Shown here: one piece after another, positions 45,370 through 58,600 of the stretch | How the letters are laid out: the number at the start of each line of letters is the position of its first letter | How positions within the stretch are numbered: the first letter of the stretch is position 1 | Origin: Nectonema munidae | Taxonomy: Eukaryota; Nematomorpha; Nectonematoida; Nectonematidae | DNA length: 64,000 nucleotides | Direction of reading: 5' to 3' | NCBI GenBank assembly: GCA_030549495.1 | Contig: JAUIRK010000953.1 | Coordinates: forward strand, 1,578,001 to 1,642,000 | Notes under the pieces: generated by a model | Database searches by the model: none | What the model was told of the DNA's origin: nothing | What the model saw: the letters and a program-made list of their open reading frames with translations, nothing else | Translations under genes and position numbers: made by a program

Positions 45370-47660
45370 TACTCTCTCTCATCTTCTAAATAATAGTAGC
45401 TCAACTCAGACTACCATTATATCCTCATTGTAACGTTTTGTTGGTGTGCATGCTTGTATCACAGTTCATCAGTGCTTGATGACACACCTAAGAGAACGCA
45501 AATCGTGGTCTGAGGGTGTAAATAAATTTTTATGAAATTTTTAGTTAAATATATCCGTTAAACTTCAACCATCATGTAAATATTAGGATGCAATTTGATT
45601 ATAAAATAAAATCTTAAATTTTCTTTGCCTCGTCCTTTATAAATTTGATTGATCTAGTAGTAGCTTGAAACTTTTTATCTTGTTTATAGATCACTCAGGA
45701 ATTCTTCAGCTCTTGCCTGAGTTTTTACACAGAGATACTAAAACATCCTTTTATTATTGCATCTCAACATGATATGCCTTTAGTAGTAAGTCACCGCTTA
45801 TTCTTGGAAACAAAAGGAATGCCCCTATAAACTCTTTAAACAACACTTTTATTGTCACCCTAGTTCTAGGGTATTGATTGGCATTTTTGATTATACCTCA
45901 TGCTCCCTCCAAAACGGTAGGGTACGATAGCTTTTTGTAAAAAATACGATTCGAAAAAAAATCGAAATTCGGTACGATTTATTTTATCGAACCTGTGAGT
46001 ATCAAGTTAAAGCCCGTTTCTTGAGTGATAATAACATATTCAGTCAATAAAGTTTTGTGATTTATTTGTTCACCACAAACAAATGTAATATAATCCGCTA
46101 AGAATTACATATGTTAAGGATAATTTTTCTTGCAAAATTAGTAAATTTTATTATTACAGGTATAAGATTAACGCCATCTAGATACACTGTAAAACTATCT
46201 TTCTTTTTTATGAAATGATGCATGCCATATCAGCTATGCCTAACCCGTGTCATAGCGCCCTTGAGTCAAATGCAAAATGCAGATTATAATTATCGATCAT
46301 TTTCGGAATCTTTTTTGCGATTTCTCCAATATCATTGTTCCATCCTCGTTTATTAAAAAACCCATGTATGAGTATTGATGTGCAAAATAGAGCATCTCAA
46401 ATAGGACATCATATCAAATTAGACAAAGCTCACTTGGAAATGGAAATAATTACTCTGCAAAATGTCAGGCCAAAAATCCCAAATTATGGAGTCTAGTTGA
46501 GGGATGCTTGACCGGAGGCCCCCGGGACGTAGTGTGGCCCAATTAAATTCTTGGTGTGGTCCACTTCTTCATTAACAATTCTAAACAATGTGGAAGTATA
46601 TTTTGCTATTTTCAAAAAACCCTTGAAACCATGATTAAAGAATTGTGAATACAATTTGAATTAGAAACATTACGCACAATATACAAAAGAAATAGTGGAG
46701 TAAAGCTCTACGTTCCGTGTTTGGTCTAAGTAAAATATAGTTCGATGTGCCAAGGTTATAAAGTTTCCAAAAGCTCGTTTTTTTGCAGAGAATATTAATT
46801 TTTCCAAATCATATAAATGCAAGTTAAATATTAAAAAAAAGTTAGTTTTAAAGCTTCTCCGTAAACCATATTCTCTATTCTTGACTTTTTATTTTTAACA
46901 AGGGCGCATAAATTAGCCTACCTAGGATCCTTACGTCAATATGAAAATGTTTCAATTACAAACCTTAAAGTTTGTGAAATGACACAAAATTTTGCTCTAA
47001 ATAAAGAAACTTGATAATCCGCTCTTTGATTTTCAAAGTTTTCTGCCGCATCAATGGAGCAATTTCTTTTTTAAATGAAAATCAAGGCTTGAGCTATCAG
47101 GATCACTCTCCATTGCCTTCAGCTAGTTAGAGAAGACAGCTCTATTTTCTCTGCTTAGCGAGTGGGCATCAAGCATTCGTTCACTCTTTGTCCTGTAAAG
47201 ATAATCCTCAACTGAATTAACCAATCAGCGTCTTGGGGAAGTCTGCGCGGGGAGAATGGAAAAAGCAGACTCGTACAAACATAATCAGTCTCAACTCTAC
47301 AAATTCTTATTTGACACTTATCTTCACTTGTTTCTTGACATCTTGTTGAGCGTGACCAAACTCTGCTTAACTAGGGCGTCTCCAGTCTTTTTATTCAAAC
47401 ATATGTTGAACAAGATTTGGCCTGCTGTTGGCTGGATCGCCTTCTTCGAAGGCAAAAAGGGATTCATTGACATCGCCACATCAAAAGCCTCACATTATAG
47501 GAGTCGTACAAACTCTTCTGTTGGCCTGTCTTTTTTTGAACTTCTTTAAGTAGGAAATGTGGTAACTATTAGGCTATAAGAAAGAGAGAGGATTCAACAA
47601 AGAAAGATTATTATTTACCCAAAAGAGATCTTTCAGCGTAATCCATATGGCATTTCTTGT
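45370..47660. other. Intergenic between GET4 and the Ig/FN3 gene
   Basis: Mostly AT-rich. Positions 46496-46565 ('gggatgcttgaccgg', 'gtgtggccca') look like a degraded hAT end. The open frame at 47256-47549 shows no family motif. Confidence 0.35.
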
Positions 47661-47663
47661 AGT

Positions 47664-47912
47664 CAGTGGCGTACCTATCTATAATGTCGTCCATGGCTGA
47701 TGGTAATTTTACGACTCCACCTCAAAATTTCAAATAACAATTCAAAACTTAACAATTCAGGTATGTATATGTATGAAAAATTGGAATAAAAAGGGTAGCA
47801 AAGGAATATTATATCCCTATTTAAGTCTAAAATATCTCGATTAAAATTTACAAATTTATTCTGCGCCCGGGGCTGACCGTCATTTCCTCCCGCCCCTCTT
47901 GGTACGCCAGTG
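47664..47912 (+). mobile_element. TIR-type MITE (family C), copy 2, about 249 bp
   Basis: The ends are 'cagtggcgtacc' (47664) and 'ggtacgccagtg' (ending 47912), inverted with one mismatch. The body matches 31344-31570. Flanks cttgtagt and cccacagt agree only in part, so the target duplication is doubtful. Confidence 0.6.
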
Positions 47913-48125
47913 CCCACAGTCATTCTTCTCAGTTAATTTCTTTTCTCTCCTGATCTTTTCTTTATCTTTTTATCGACTATGAACACTTTGATGTCGGAAA
48001 TATGATAAAAAAATTTTCTAGCATTTCCTATTTTACGATATTTGTGGAGTTAAGAAAGGAGATTCAGAAAAATATGTGCTTATTTCGATTTTTCCTCATT
48101 TAAAATGTTCAGTAAAGGCTAAAAG

Positions 48126-48283
48126 TTTATTTAAAAGCAGAATATTCTTTTGAATGGATGGAAGAAGTGATACTTCACTTTAAAAGCGTCTTCCCATGTA
48201 CTGTGTGTGTCTGCGGCTTAGATTGGCTGGAACGCTCGAGTCTCTAAGCTTGTACGAACACCGTCTCAAAGAGTCTCGCTGCA
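48126..48283 (-). other. Candidate terminal exon of the Ig/FN3 gene
   Basis: On the minus strand a strong acceptor (ttttcttttttgcag) precedes 48283. In the phase left by the exon at 49421-49608 it would encode (T)RLFETVFVQA then stop. An AATAAA lies near 48126-48131. The donor at 49420 is weak, so this join is only a proposal. Confidence 0.3.
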
Positions 48284-49420
48284 AAAAAGAAAACATTATT
48301 TAGCAAGCGTGTGTGTGCGTACACTCTAGCAAAGCGCAAACAAAATTCATACTCTCTGATATGGATAGCGAAATTCAAGGTCTTTCGTATTTAAAAATGA
48401 GTATCTTTTATCGCCGCCATACTTTGATTTCTTTCTCGCTTGGTATGCGTATTCATTTAAATTGTTTCCTGTAAAATAAGAAATGGTTCATTCCTGTAAA
48501 AAAGACTTTCTCTGGATCAGATATTCACTAAGATGTTTTTAAAAGTTAATTGATATCTATATTTCTATATTGAGACATACCGGTTCATCTCTGAAGATAA
48601 TTTCTTAGAAGAGGCTTACCATAATTTTTTTGTTTCTAACGGGAACGAAAATTTTATAAGAGAAAACTCAGATTATACCGAAGTTTGTGAAACTTAGACA
48701 AAAATGGCAGTATACTGTATAGACAAAAAAATATAAAAATTAAAAGATGATGCTTTTAAATTGAATAAATAATGTTAAAACATATGTTAGAATTTTAAAA
48801 TAATAGAAACATATAATAAAAAAGTAATGTGTAGAAATTCAATCAAAAATATAAATTAACTTTTGAATATAGAGTGTATATTTTACTTTCAGTATTTTGA
48901 AAAAATTTCTCTAAGATATAATATAGTTGAATATTTTTTTATATTAAATTTTAACTAACAATAAAAAAATCTTAAAATGGAGTCATTCCAACTTTGGGAT
49001 AGGGTACCAAGACAAGTGGCTAAAACCATGACTGTCTCGGCTAAATAATACGTATGGTAGGCTTCAGACTTTTTTTTAAAAAAGTTTATGATTCAAGCAA
49101 AATTTTAAGCAGATAGAAAATATAAAACATTTGTGAAAGTATATATGGAAGAAAACTGCATTGCCTACGAATTTTATTGAAAGTTTCGTATATTGCTTTC
49201 TTTCACGAATATATACATTAAACCTTTCTTTTCTAAAATTTATGAAATTTAATCATTTTAGATTCCTTTTTTTACAAATCACTCAAAAATGTAAGTGATA
49301 AATTGAAATTTCAAAAATGGCGTTAATTTATTTTAAATAATTTTTGGGCCTCTTTTATCTCATTTGAATTTTGGAATTATTTTATGTGGGATAAAAAATT
49401 GAAGTTAAATATTTCACCAC

Positions 49421-49608
49421 TGATAATCCTTCCATGGTGCGCCTTGTATAGAGGTTCGGAAAGGCCAATTTCATTTTCTGCACGCACTCGGAATTCATAG
49501 CTGACCAACGGATCTAAATTGTATGCTGTGAAGCTCGTAGCAGAAATGTACTTTGACAAGCACTTCCAAACGGAATCCGCTACTTCGCGATAATCAAGAA
49601 CGTAGCTT
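49421..49608 (-). CDS. Ig/FN3 gene, third FN3 domain, 3' half
   Basis: SYVLDYREVADSVWKCL, SFTAYNLDPLVSYEFRVRA and ENEIGLSEPLYK complete the FN3. A phase-1 donor (atca|gtggtg) is possible at 49420. Otherwise the frame runs on and stops at 49377, with AATAAA on the minus strand at 49327-49332. Confidence 0.75.
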
Positions 49609-52600
49609 CTACAAGAAAAGCAAGCAATCTCGATACATTTATGAGATTTTGATTTGAAAACTTACAAGTTGGTTGTGCCACCAGTGTCAACCGGATACAT
49701 CCATGAGAGGTAGAAGTTATTGCATCTTTCAATGATTTCGAATGGTTCTGATGGAGCAGAAGGAACATCTAAACAAGAGCAAGTATTTGGGGTGTGGAAA
49801 TTGAAATGAATTGAAAGATTTATTATTTCTGACATGACGATATACTATAATTAAGAGCAAAAAAATAACCAACTTTCTAAAAGATTGAAGAGTGACTTCA
49901 TGTTATGGAGTAATAAATTTTGGATTGTGAAAAGGCTAATGAAGTCCGCTGAAAATACAGGTCAGTTCAAAAATATATTTAAACATATCATATGAATAAT
50001 TATTAAATTTGTGAATAAATTATGACATGCTGTAAAAATATGAAATTTTTAACCTATTGTATATAATAACATGGTATAAACTTGTGTAAGCAGTTTTTTA
50101 ATGTCTTTTCTTATTTCAATGTCATGAAGAAAGAAGTAACATATGGCGATTCCATACTTCTAGAACTTTGTAAATAATGCCTTGTTTAAATCTAATTTTA
50201 TGTCGGTAAAATAAACAAAAAATTTAAAAGGATTTCTATAAATTAAAAAAATAGCAAGTAATAGTCAGCATTTTCCAATTAAGAACTTGAATACAAAACT
50301 AAGTGTTTTTACTGTGTTACGAAAAACTGAAAAATTATGACTTAAACCCTGAAACAAGACAAAGATGAAATTTTGTTACGAAGTTTTACCCTTTTCATCC
50401 GTGTTAAAATATGATGTTTACTTTAGATTGCTTCAAACCTAATTTGGATAAAACAAAATTATTTAAATGATTTAGATCAATCATTTTCACTACTAGTGAA
50501 GGTATTCGGTGAATATTGATCGATTATATTAACCAGTAGTGAATAAGGCTGACTAATTCGCCATAACCGATATTAATACTTTTGAACTAACGTAACGCAA
50601 TGTCTAATGTATTTATATCATGACTTTTTATAAACGGTATTGCTCAACCATATTTTCATATTAATTTTGTTCTAATAAAAATTGCGTTTGATTTTTTACC
50701 TTTTCCTGATGACCAATTTTGGTATCTTATATGGACTCAAAATTTGTCATGAACCAGTTAACCAAAATACGCTTAATTACACCACCACTATTCACAGTGT
50801 ACAAGTTAGCGACCACAAGAAGGTCTTTTAAAATTCGAAGCGTGTTTCTGTGCAAATTTAGGAATAGCGAATATTATACACTGAAACAAAGAAACACTTT
50901 GGATAATTTATATGATATATAGGAAAATTGATATAATAAGTAGATATGAACCAATAGTCAAAATTCTCTACCTTCTATTCGAAATTGACTAAGATATTTT
51001 TTCATTCTTGTATGGGAGGAAATAGGTGTGGTGTTGTAAATGATATCTTAATTATTTAAAATCGAGTAATCAATTCAACAACCCCTAGATGTAATCTGAT
51101 CTAAATAAAGACGCCATCTCAGTTTGCAAGTGAAAGGGTATGATCTATATTTTTTATATATTTGACTGGTTATTGTCGATATTGGTTGGGTGTCTAGTAA
51201 AATATGTTCTATAAACAGATTCATATTGCTTTTTGCTCATTCCAGTGCATTTATGCAGAATTATATATTTTTAATTATAAACCGCCTTTTCTATTAGTTT
51301 TCTTAGTTGTACAAGTATTGTTCTTTCACTTTGTTTGTAAGATAAATTTCTCCTTCTTCTATGATCTCCAAAATTTAAATAAAAGAATTCATTTTGTTTA
51401 ACTCTTTGAGGCACAATGGGACATCACCAGTAGCCAATAAAATAAAATAAAGTGCGTTTGCTTTAAAAGTTATATAAAAACTTTTTGAAAAAGAAAAATA
51501 GACGATTAATTTTAAAAAAATCAATACCTGAGATAAAAAGTTGATTAAAATTTCACACTTTAGTGGATAAATTGTAAAAGTAAAAAAGTGGAAAAATAGG
51601 GTATACCTTTTACAAGTAGATTGAAAGAAGTCTTATCATAGCCGACTCTGTTCTCCAAGATGAGGGTGTATGTGCCGGTGTCTTGTCTTTGAGTTTTTGG
51701 TATTCGCAAAATAGCTACGCCAGCGTCTAACTTCTGTTTATGCCGATGAGAAGTTATCAAGTCCGTGTCGCAAAGTAGCCATTTTTGGCGGGGAGCAGGA
51801 TTACCAGTGAAGCTGTATTCAACCTCAATCGAGTTACCAGCTATCGATGTCAAATCCGAAGACTTTAATTGGTCAATTTTTGGAGGAGCTGCGATTATCA
51901 ACGAATAAGATATTGATAATATATATTAATTTTCACAAAAGAAAATTATGGAAAGAAGTAGTTAAATTTTATAAAAACTATAAATTTTAACGCCATCTAG
52001 CATTTTAAAAATAGGCTTTAGCCTAAATATGCTACTGATTTTATCAGTATGTAATATAACCCCTTTTCAAAAATATGAACTATGTAGGAATGCCATTTTA
52101 GTTATGGTATAAATTTAAACTCAGCAGTATAAATTAAATTCTCCTTAACTGTCAAGATAATCCATGCCACCTAAATAGGTAAATTTTCAAAATTTTATTT
52201 ATACAAATGGGATTATGTATTGCCTTGTGAAATTAATATCTGCTGAATTATTATAGACTTATTTTATTACAGATTGAAAAATATAAAACATATTACTTAA
52301 TTTAGATTTCAAAAGTGTAAGGAAATATTTGACCTTGAAAACAAAAATTAGAATGTTACAACAAATGTAACACTGTATTCTTATTTTCCCAGTTTTTTCT
52401 TTGTTCAGATTCAAAGTCCTTTTTATTTCAAGAAGGAAAAGAGAGATGAGTCGCCATTTTATAGGATGGAGCGGAGCGGTACAAAAGTTTCCTAATGCAA
52501 TTTAATCTTAATCGAAATTTTTGAAAAAATTGCCTGTCATAGACGTTCGACTGGACACTAGAAGAACGATTGTCCGAGGTCAAGACAGTTTTGACAGTTA

Positions 52601-55600
52601 ACCGTATAAAAGACGGTCTGACAGTTAGCATCTCTAATTTTTCTCCAATCAAATAAATCATTTCCCAATATCAACTATTTTTCTACGAAGTTATAGATTA
52701 TTTGATTGAAAAAAAGTAACTTAAGTCCGTATTCCTATATAAAAAATTTTGCAAAGAAAGTTTTTTCAAAAATCAAATCGTTGTTCGCTCAAAATTCGCA
52801 TATGGAATTAAGTGAAGTGAATAAAGCAGGAATTGTAGACATAACGCCTAGTAATTGTTTGCGTTGGTACCGACTGTTTTTAAAGAAAAATGGCTTTGGC
52901 TATAGATTTTTATAATTTTGTATAAAATGAATTTATATTTTTTGCTTTTTCAGTAATCTAACTTTTGGCAAAAAAATTATGGAAAATTGAATAAAATATT
53001 TTTTAATGAATTTTTATACATTTCATTTTAAAATAAGCAGTTGAAAACATTCAGATTTCAAAAGTTTTATTTCTTTATTTTATTTTTTTATTTAGAGTAG
53101 GGGTTTATTTTCTATTTTTTGAACTTATAATAATAAATGAATAAAAAAAAACATTGAACAGCATCGCATTATATTAAAATTGTTTGAAAAAAAGTGATAT
53201 AGACTTAAGAGGTGCACTGAAATCTTTATTTTTTATAAACTAAAATGAAAGATTCGGATCATTGTGAGGTTTTGGAAATTTTATGCAAAATTGGAAAGTT
53301 TGGATATGCCTAAATCGGTTTATAAATATGTTAAGGTATCTTACTTTCATTTTGTTGAAGAAAAATAGGCCCTAAAAGGCAAGAAGACAGATTTTCTCCA
53401 GTTGAACCAATGGCAGTGATTCTAAAATGATAAGCTTCATTTGGGGCAAGACTTTTGACACTGACTTCAGAAGTTTCGCCCGAAAATTTGAGATATTTCT
53501 GCCATTTTGAATTTATGTTTGATTTGTATTCAACGAGGAAGTAGTTGACGAGCATATCCGACTTAGCTATAGGATACTTCCACGTTAGATCAACGTGATC
53601 TTTTCCAATTGATCTCACCGTACCTATGAGATTATTTGAGGGAGCTTGAAATGAATAGCGCGTGGGTATGTGAGCTCCTGGCATTGGAAAAAGATCTATA
53701 TCGGAAAAATTAAAAATAATTTATTGTGGTAAAATATAAGGTAAGGAGGTCACACTAGGCAGCATGAAACTTACTCAACAATTTTCGATTTTATCGTTGC
53801 TGAATATAAACTAAAAGACTATTTTTGAGTAAAAATTTGTAATTATTATCAGTAAGGAACCAACTTGCCAACAAGCAAACAGATAAATGAACTATAATTA
53901 TACAATGTCACACATATGCTGTTAAAATTTTTTATCATCATTTATGTAGTTTTTGATGTTTAATTCAAAAATCGCATTAATTACTTATTCTCAATTTCAT
54001 ATTTTACACAAGATTCAGTACGTTTTCGTTTATTGAAAAAGTGTTTTTTGAAAGTACGCTATCAGTTTGAACAAGAAGGGACAAAAGAATTCTGCACTGT
54101 AGATGCTTTGATAACTCTTCTCTTAAAATTAGAAGTTCTTTAAAGATCCCAATTTTACGGATATCTAATCTCGAGTGATGGGAAGAAATTTAAGTGAGAG
54201 AGCAAAAAAAGAACATTTAAGGGTATGCGACAACTCACTTCTTTGAAATTCTGAATGAGCTTTGCTATCAGTTGTTTGTAATTACTAATTACGTTCCTTG
54301 TGGTTTCCTAAAATTTTACACTGCATTACAAAATGCACACCAACATTTTTTCCAAATTTTACCATCCCTATTTTTAAATTCTCCAACTTCAACATAGCGT
54401 TTACTTGGGGTCAAGGGCCTCGTTCGTTTATCTTAAAAATGTGAGGGAGACAAACTAATCATTTTTATGATTTTGATAAAGAATTTTTATAGTTTATACG
54501 AATTACGCTATTCACTCTTTTTCTCCAAAATCAATTTATATTAGAAAAAAACTACATACAGTATTATTTGAATTTAGAGTGTACAATTTATAAATTTAAC
54601 AAAAATGTTTATTGTGTATCAAAAAAAATATATAAAAATAGAAGTAAGGATGATTTCATCGTTTTTATTGCTTAAACTTTCCAAGGAAAATTGAACAATT
54701 ATTATTAATCATATAAAATTTAGTACATTTTTTAGTGAAAAATATAATTTTTTTTGTGGTCTAACTTGATCAAAATAAATGTATAAAAATTACTTTTACA
54801 AGTAATTCCTAAAATATATCTTTGATATTAATTAACAAAATCTTTGAATTAGCTTAGTGCCTATTTGAATGTGATTATTGCCAATTTGAACTTGAAAAGG
54901 TATAGACTAGACCCACAAGTCCAAATATCACATTGGGGAAGCATTGTTTGTGTGCGTCACTCATGGGTATTCTGAAATAGAGTCTGCACGCTACCCACAA
55001 TTTGACACCTTTTATAATCTTATGTAATACCTGTTTATCTGAAGAAATTTTACATGGTCTTATAGCCAACGTCAAAATAACAGTAATTGATGAAAGAGAA
55101 ATTTAGATATAGATTTAGTAGTGGAACACATAACAACACTAAAAGAAGATTTATTTCTATTACGATCGATGATACAAAAATACAAATGAATTTTTGAAAT
55201 CAGTAGAAAAAATTCATTAATAAACAAAATTTTTGTAAAAAATTGCTACAATGACTAACTAAAAAAAATATAAAATTTATTTTGAATTTATTGAAAAAAA
55301 ATCAAAAAAATTTGTTTTTTAAAATTTAATTTTTAATAAAAGTCTGAATACGATATCTTGACACTTTATACAACGTTGGAATCTATCAAATTTTAAGTAG
55401 TGAATAAATAAGAAAAATGGAAAAAGCAAAAAAGACCTCGTCTTCCTTGTCCTCCAATTTCATAAATGCTGTCTCCATCCAGCCATTCTGATTTGCCATA
55501 CTTATTTACAGCACAGACTCTAAATCGGAACCTACCGGGAGAACTTAAAGGAAAAAGTCACATATGCAAGTTTGAATTAGTCGCAAAATTTGTAACGAAT

Positions 55601-58600
55601 CATACTCTGTGCATTTGATTGAGTTGTCACACGACTCGCCCACCAAAGTCCACATGTGTTCGCTTAGTCCATACTTTTCAACGATATAATGCGTGATAGA
55701 AGATCCGCCATTATGCTTTGGTGGAAGCCAGGAGAGTCTGTACTCATTAGCGATGAGATTTTTAAAATCAATTGGACCTATTGGTTTCGTTGGATTTCCT
55801 AAAATTTAAATGAAAATAAACTTCGTTTAACGTCCTTTGTACTCGTATCCACAGGATCACACCAATTTGTGGGACTTTATTCGGACCGTGGGCCTTTCCT
55901 GACGTCAACCCGATGGCATCAGAGTAAACAACAAGAAATTCTATATTGGGAATCGAACTCGAGACCTTTGGAATGAAATCCCTAACGTCTAACCACCATG
56001 CCATCAGGGTCCAAATATTTAAATGACAATAAATCAAAATCATGATCGACAAAAATAATAAATTTATTGCTCATCACATTTTTATAGTACCCGAATTGAT
56101 TGGAAAAAATCCAATTTATTTTTTGAAAATGGTAATTAAATGAAAAAAAAAAAGAATTTTAAAAAAAAAAAAAAAGAATTATTCATACTAAAGATAGAAT
56201 TGATATATTCATACTGCTGTCTTTCAAATAATGATAGGAAAGAAATAAAAAGTAAAGGCTAAAATTTCACAGCACATCTAGTTTTCTATCAAACCTTTGC
56301 AGTACGGAATATTGCTAGTTACGCGACCGATCTATTTATAGTTATCAACAGGAAATAAGAAAGAAGTAACATATAGTGATAAATTACCTGTAATTTTTGT
56401 TCAATCTATTGAGTATATAACGGAATTTTTTTTCCCTAATATGACATCTAAATTTCATTAAACAAGTTATTTACAGAATAGACATTATAAAAAAATCAAA
56501 ATTTTTTTTCTTCCATTTTTAAAAAGTTTTGCAATTTTTATAGATATGTTTTAGATATAATTGATACAATAAAAATTTTATCCCTTTTTTTAAACTTTTT
56601 CCCCTTTAATTAATTATTATTTATTGAAATATTTTTTGTTTTAGCTTCAAAAAATTGGCTTAAATTCGGCGTGGAATTTTTTAAAATTTAGGCGCTAAAT
56701 AAAAAAAGGTAGAGAACGACGTAACTTATACAGAATTAGGAATCCAAATACTTCAAGCTTTCATTTCCAACTCCAATATTTGGATCGTGATTCCTTCTCA
56801 TCTACTTTTTAAGTGCTTTAATCTCATGCAATACAATTTTAATTCTAAGAAGTTTAGTGTAAGGGTTAGATGTAGTAAAAATCTATTTTTTTCTTTACTT
56901 CCTGTTTATGCATCAGAGAACTACTCTAAACTTTTTACCAATAGAAAGGAGAACATGTTATTAGAACAACATAATACGTGATAAATTGTTGCATTTTTGA
57001 GATATCCTCTTCACTTTTAAATTCAAAACAGGAAAAGTAGATTTCCAAATGGAAGCACTAACAATCTTAACAGTCTAAAATTGATTTATAAGGTATTTTG
57101 AAAGTTGAAAAAACAGTATCAAATTAAAAAATTATTCAGATTATTTAATTTTAAAATTGTTTTTTTAATAAAATATTTGATACTCATCCATCCATGTTTA
57201 TAAAATAATATAGTAAACTGTAAATTTTAGATAAATCTACAAATTTTTTGAAATATCAAAATTCAATATTTTCCGTGTTCAGAGCGAAGTTCAATTTTTC
57301 TAACACATTATTATTGATGTACTTTATTCCTTCAAATATTATATCTTTGAATGTTTTTTTATATTTTCGCCAATAAAGAAGGCATAGAGTTTTTCCACTA
57401 AAATTTTTTTTAACAACGCTTTTCAAAAATACTAGAAGGAGTTAATTTCTGAATTTTGTTGTATGTTGAATTTTAAATATAATACGAATAAAATCTTGTG
57501 TCTATATAATTGTAAGATAAAGATGTTCTATCTTGAATCAATTAATCTAATTTACAAAACTTAATTCATAGGTTTGCAAGAATTTATCAATTTATTATTC
57601 CGTATGAAGTAAAAAAGAATATTTAAAATTTTTAATATAATATAATGATTTAAAAAAAAATAAAACTTTTGATAACTAAGAAAGTTATCAAACCTGTTTT
57701 CGAGCAAAGAAAGACTTTCATATTGGATTTGAAAGGAAATCCCAATCTTCCAAAGAAAAACATTCAACATTAAATATAATACCGAAATAATAATAGAAAA
57801 ATAAAAAATCATTAAACTATTATTCAACTAAAGTTAATTGTTTTTGTCTTAAGTAGATTCACCACCATGATAGAATATTAGCGAATCATATCGGAGATTT
57901 AAGCACAGTTCCTTTGAATAGTCCAAATTCATTCAAGACATATTCAAATTAATTTATTTGATTTTAACACAATTTGATTGGTGTGAAAACAAAAAATTAT
58001 TTCAAAGTTTTTATCCAATCATATCAAAGAATAGATAATTTGATCTCACCATGGACACTTATTCGGAAAGATGCTCTAGCAAAGCCATTCTCATTTTTCA
58101 AAAGAACTTCATACATGCCTTCATCCAGGTAGTCAAGGCAGTGAATTTTTAAACTGGTGGAATCACTCTTCACCAAAACATTGTAACGAGGATTTTCCAT
58201 GGGTTGGAAGTCTTTGTTCCATTGTACAGTTGGTATGGAGTAGCCAGAAAAAGGTATTCGAATGTCTATCGTATCACCGAGGCGCTTCTTCAGATCTTTC
58301 AAATTAGAAACATCTAATTTTGGAGGCTCTACAAATTTTAACATTAATCAAGATTTGGATAGAAAACAATTTGCATGCTGGTTTTGAACAAAAATTATAA
58401 AGAAAAAAGTGTATGTTTGTGATTGTAATTTTAAGAGTGGCGTTAATTGCTAATTATTATTATTATGAAGTTTTTGAGAAATAATAATTATTAAATTTTT
58501 TGTGTTTTTGAAATTCTATTTTGTCTATTTGTAATCCTATCTAAATTTTTAAATTTTTGTTTATATTTTTATGATATGTGTCATTTTTATTTAAGCTTTT

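Noticed and set aside
45162-45382. Two overlapping minus-strand frames rich in MYVC
   Set aside because: They are produced by the (CATA)n microsatellite.
47256-47549. Plus-strand 97-residue open frame
   Set aside because: No family motif; next to degraded transposon-like sequence.
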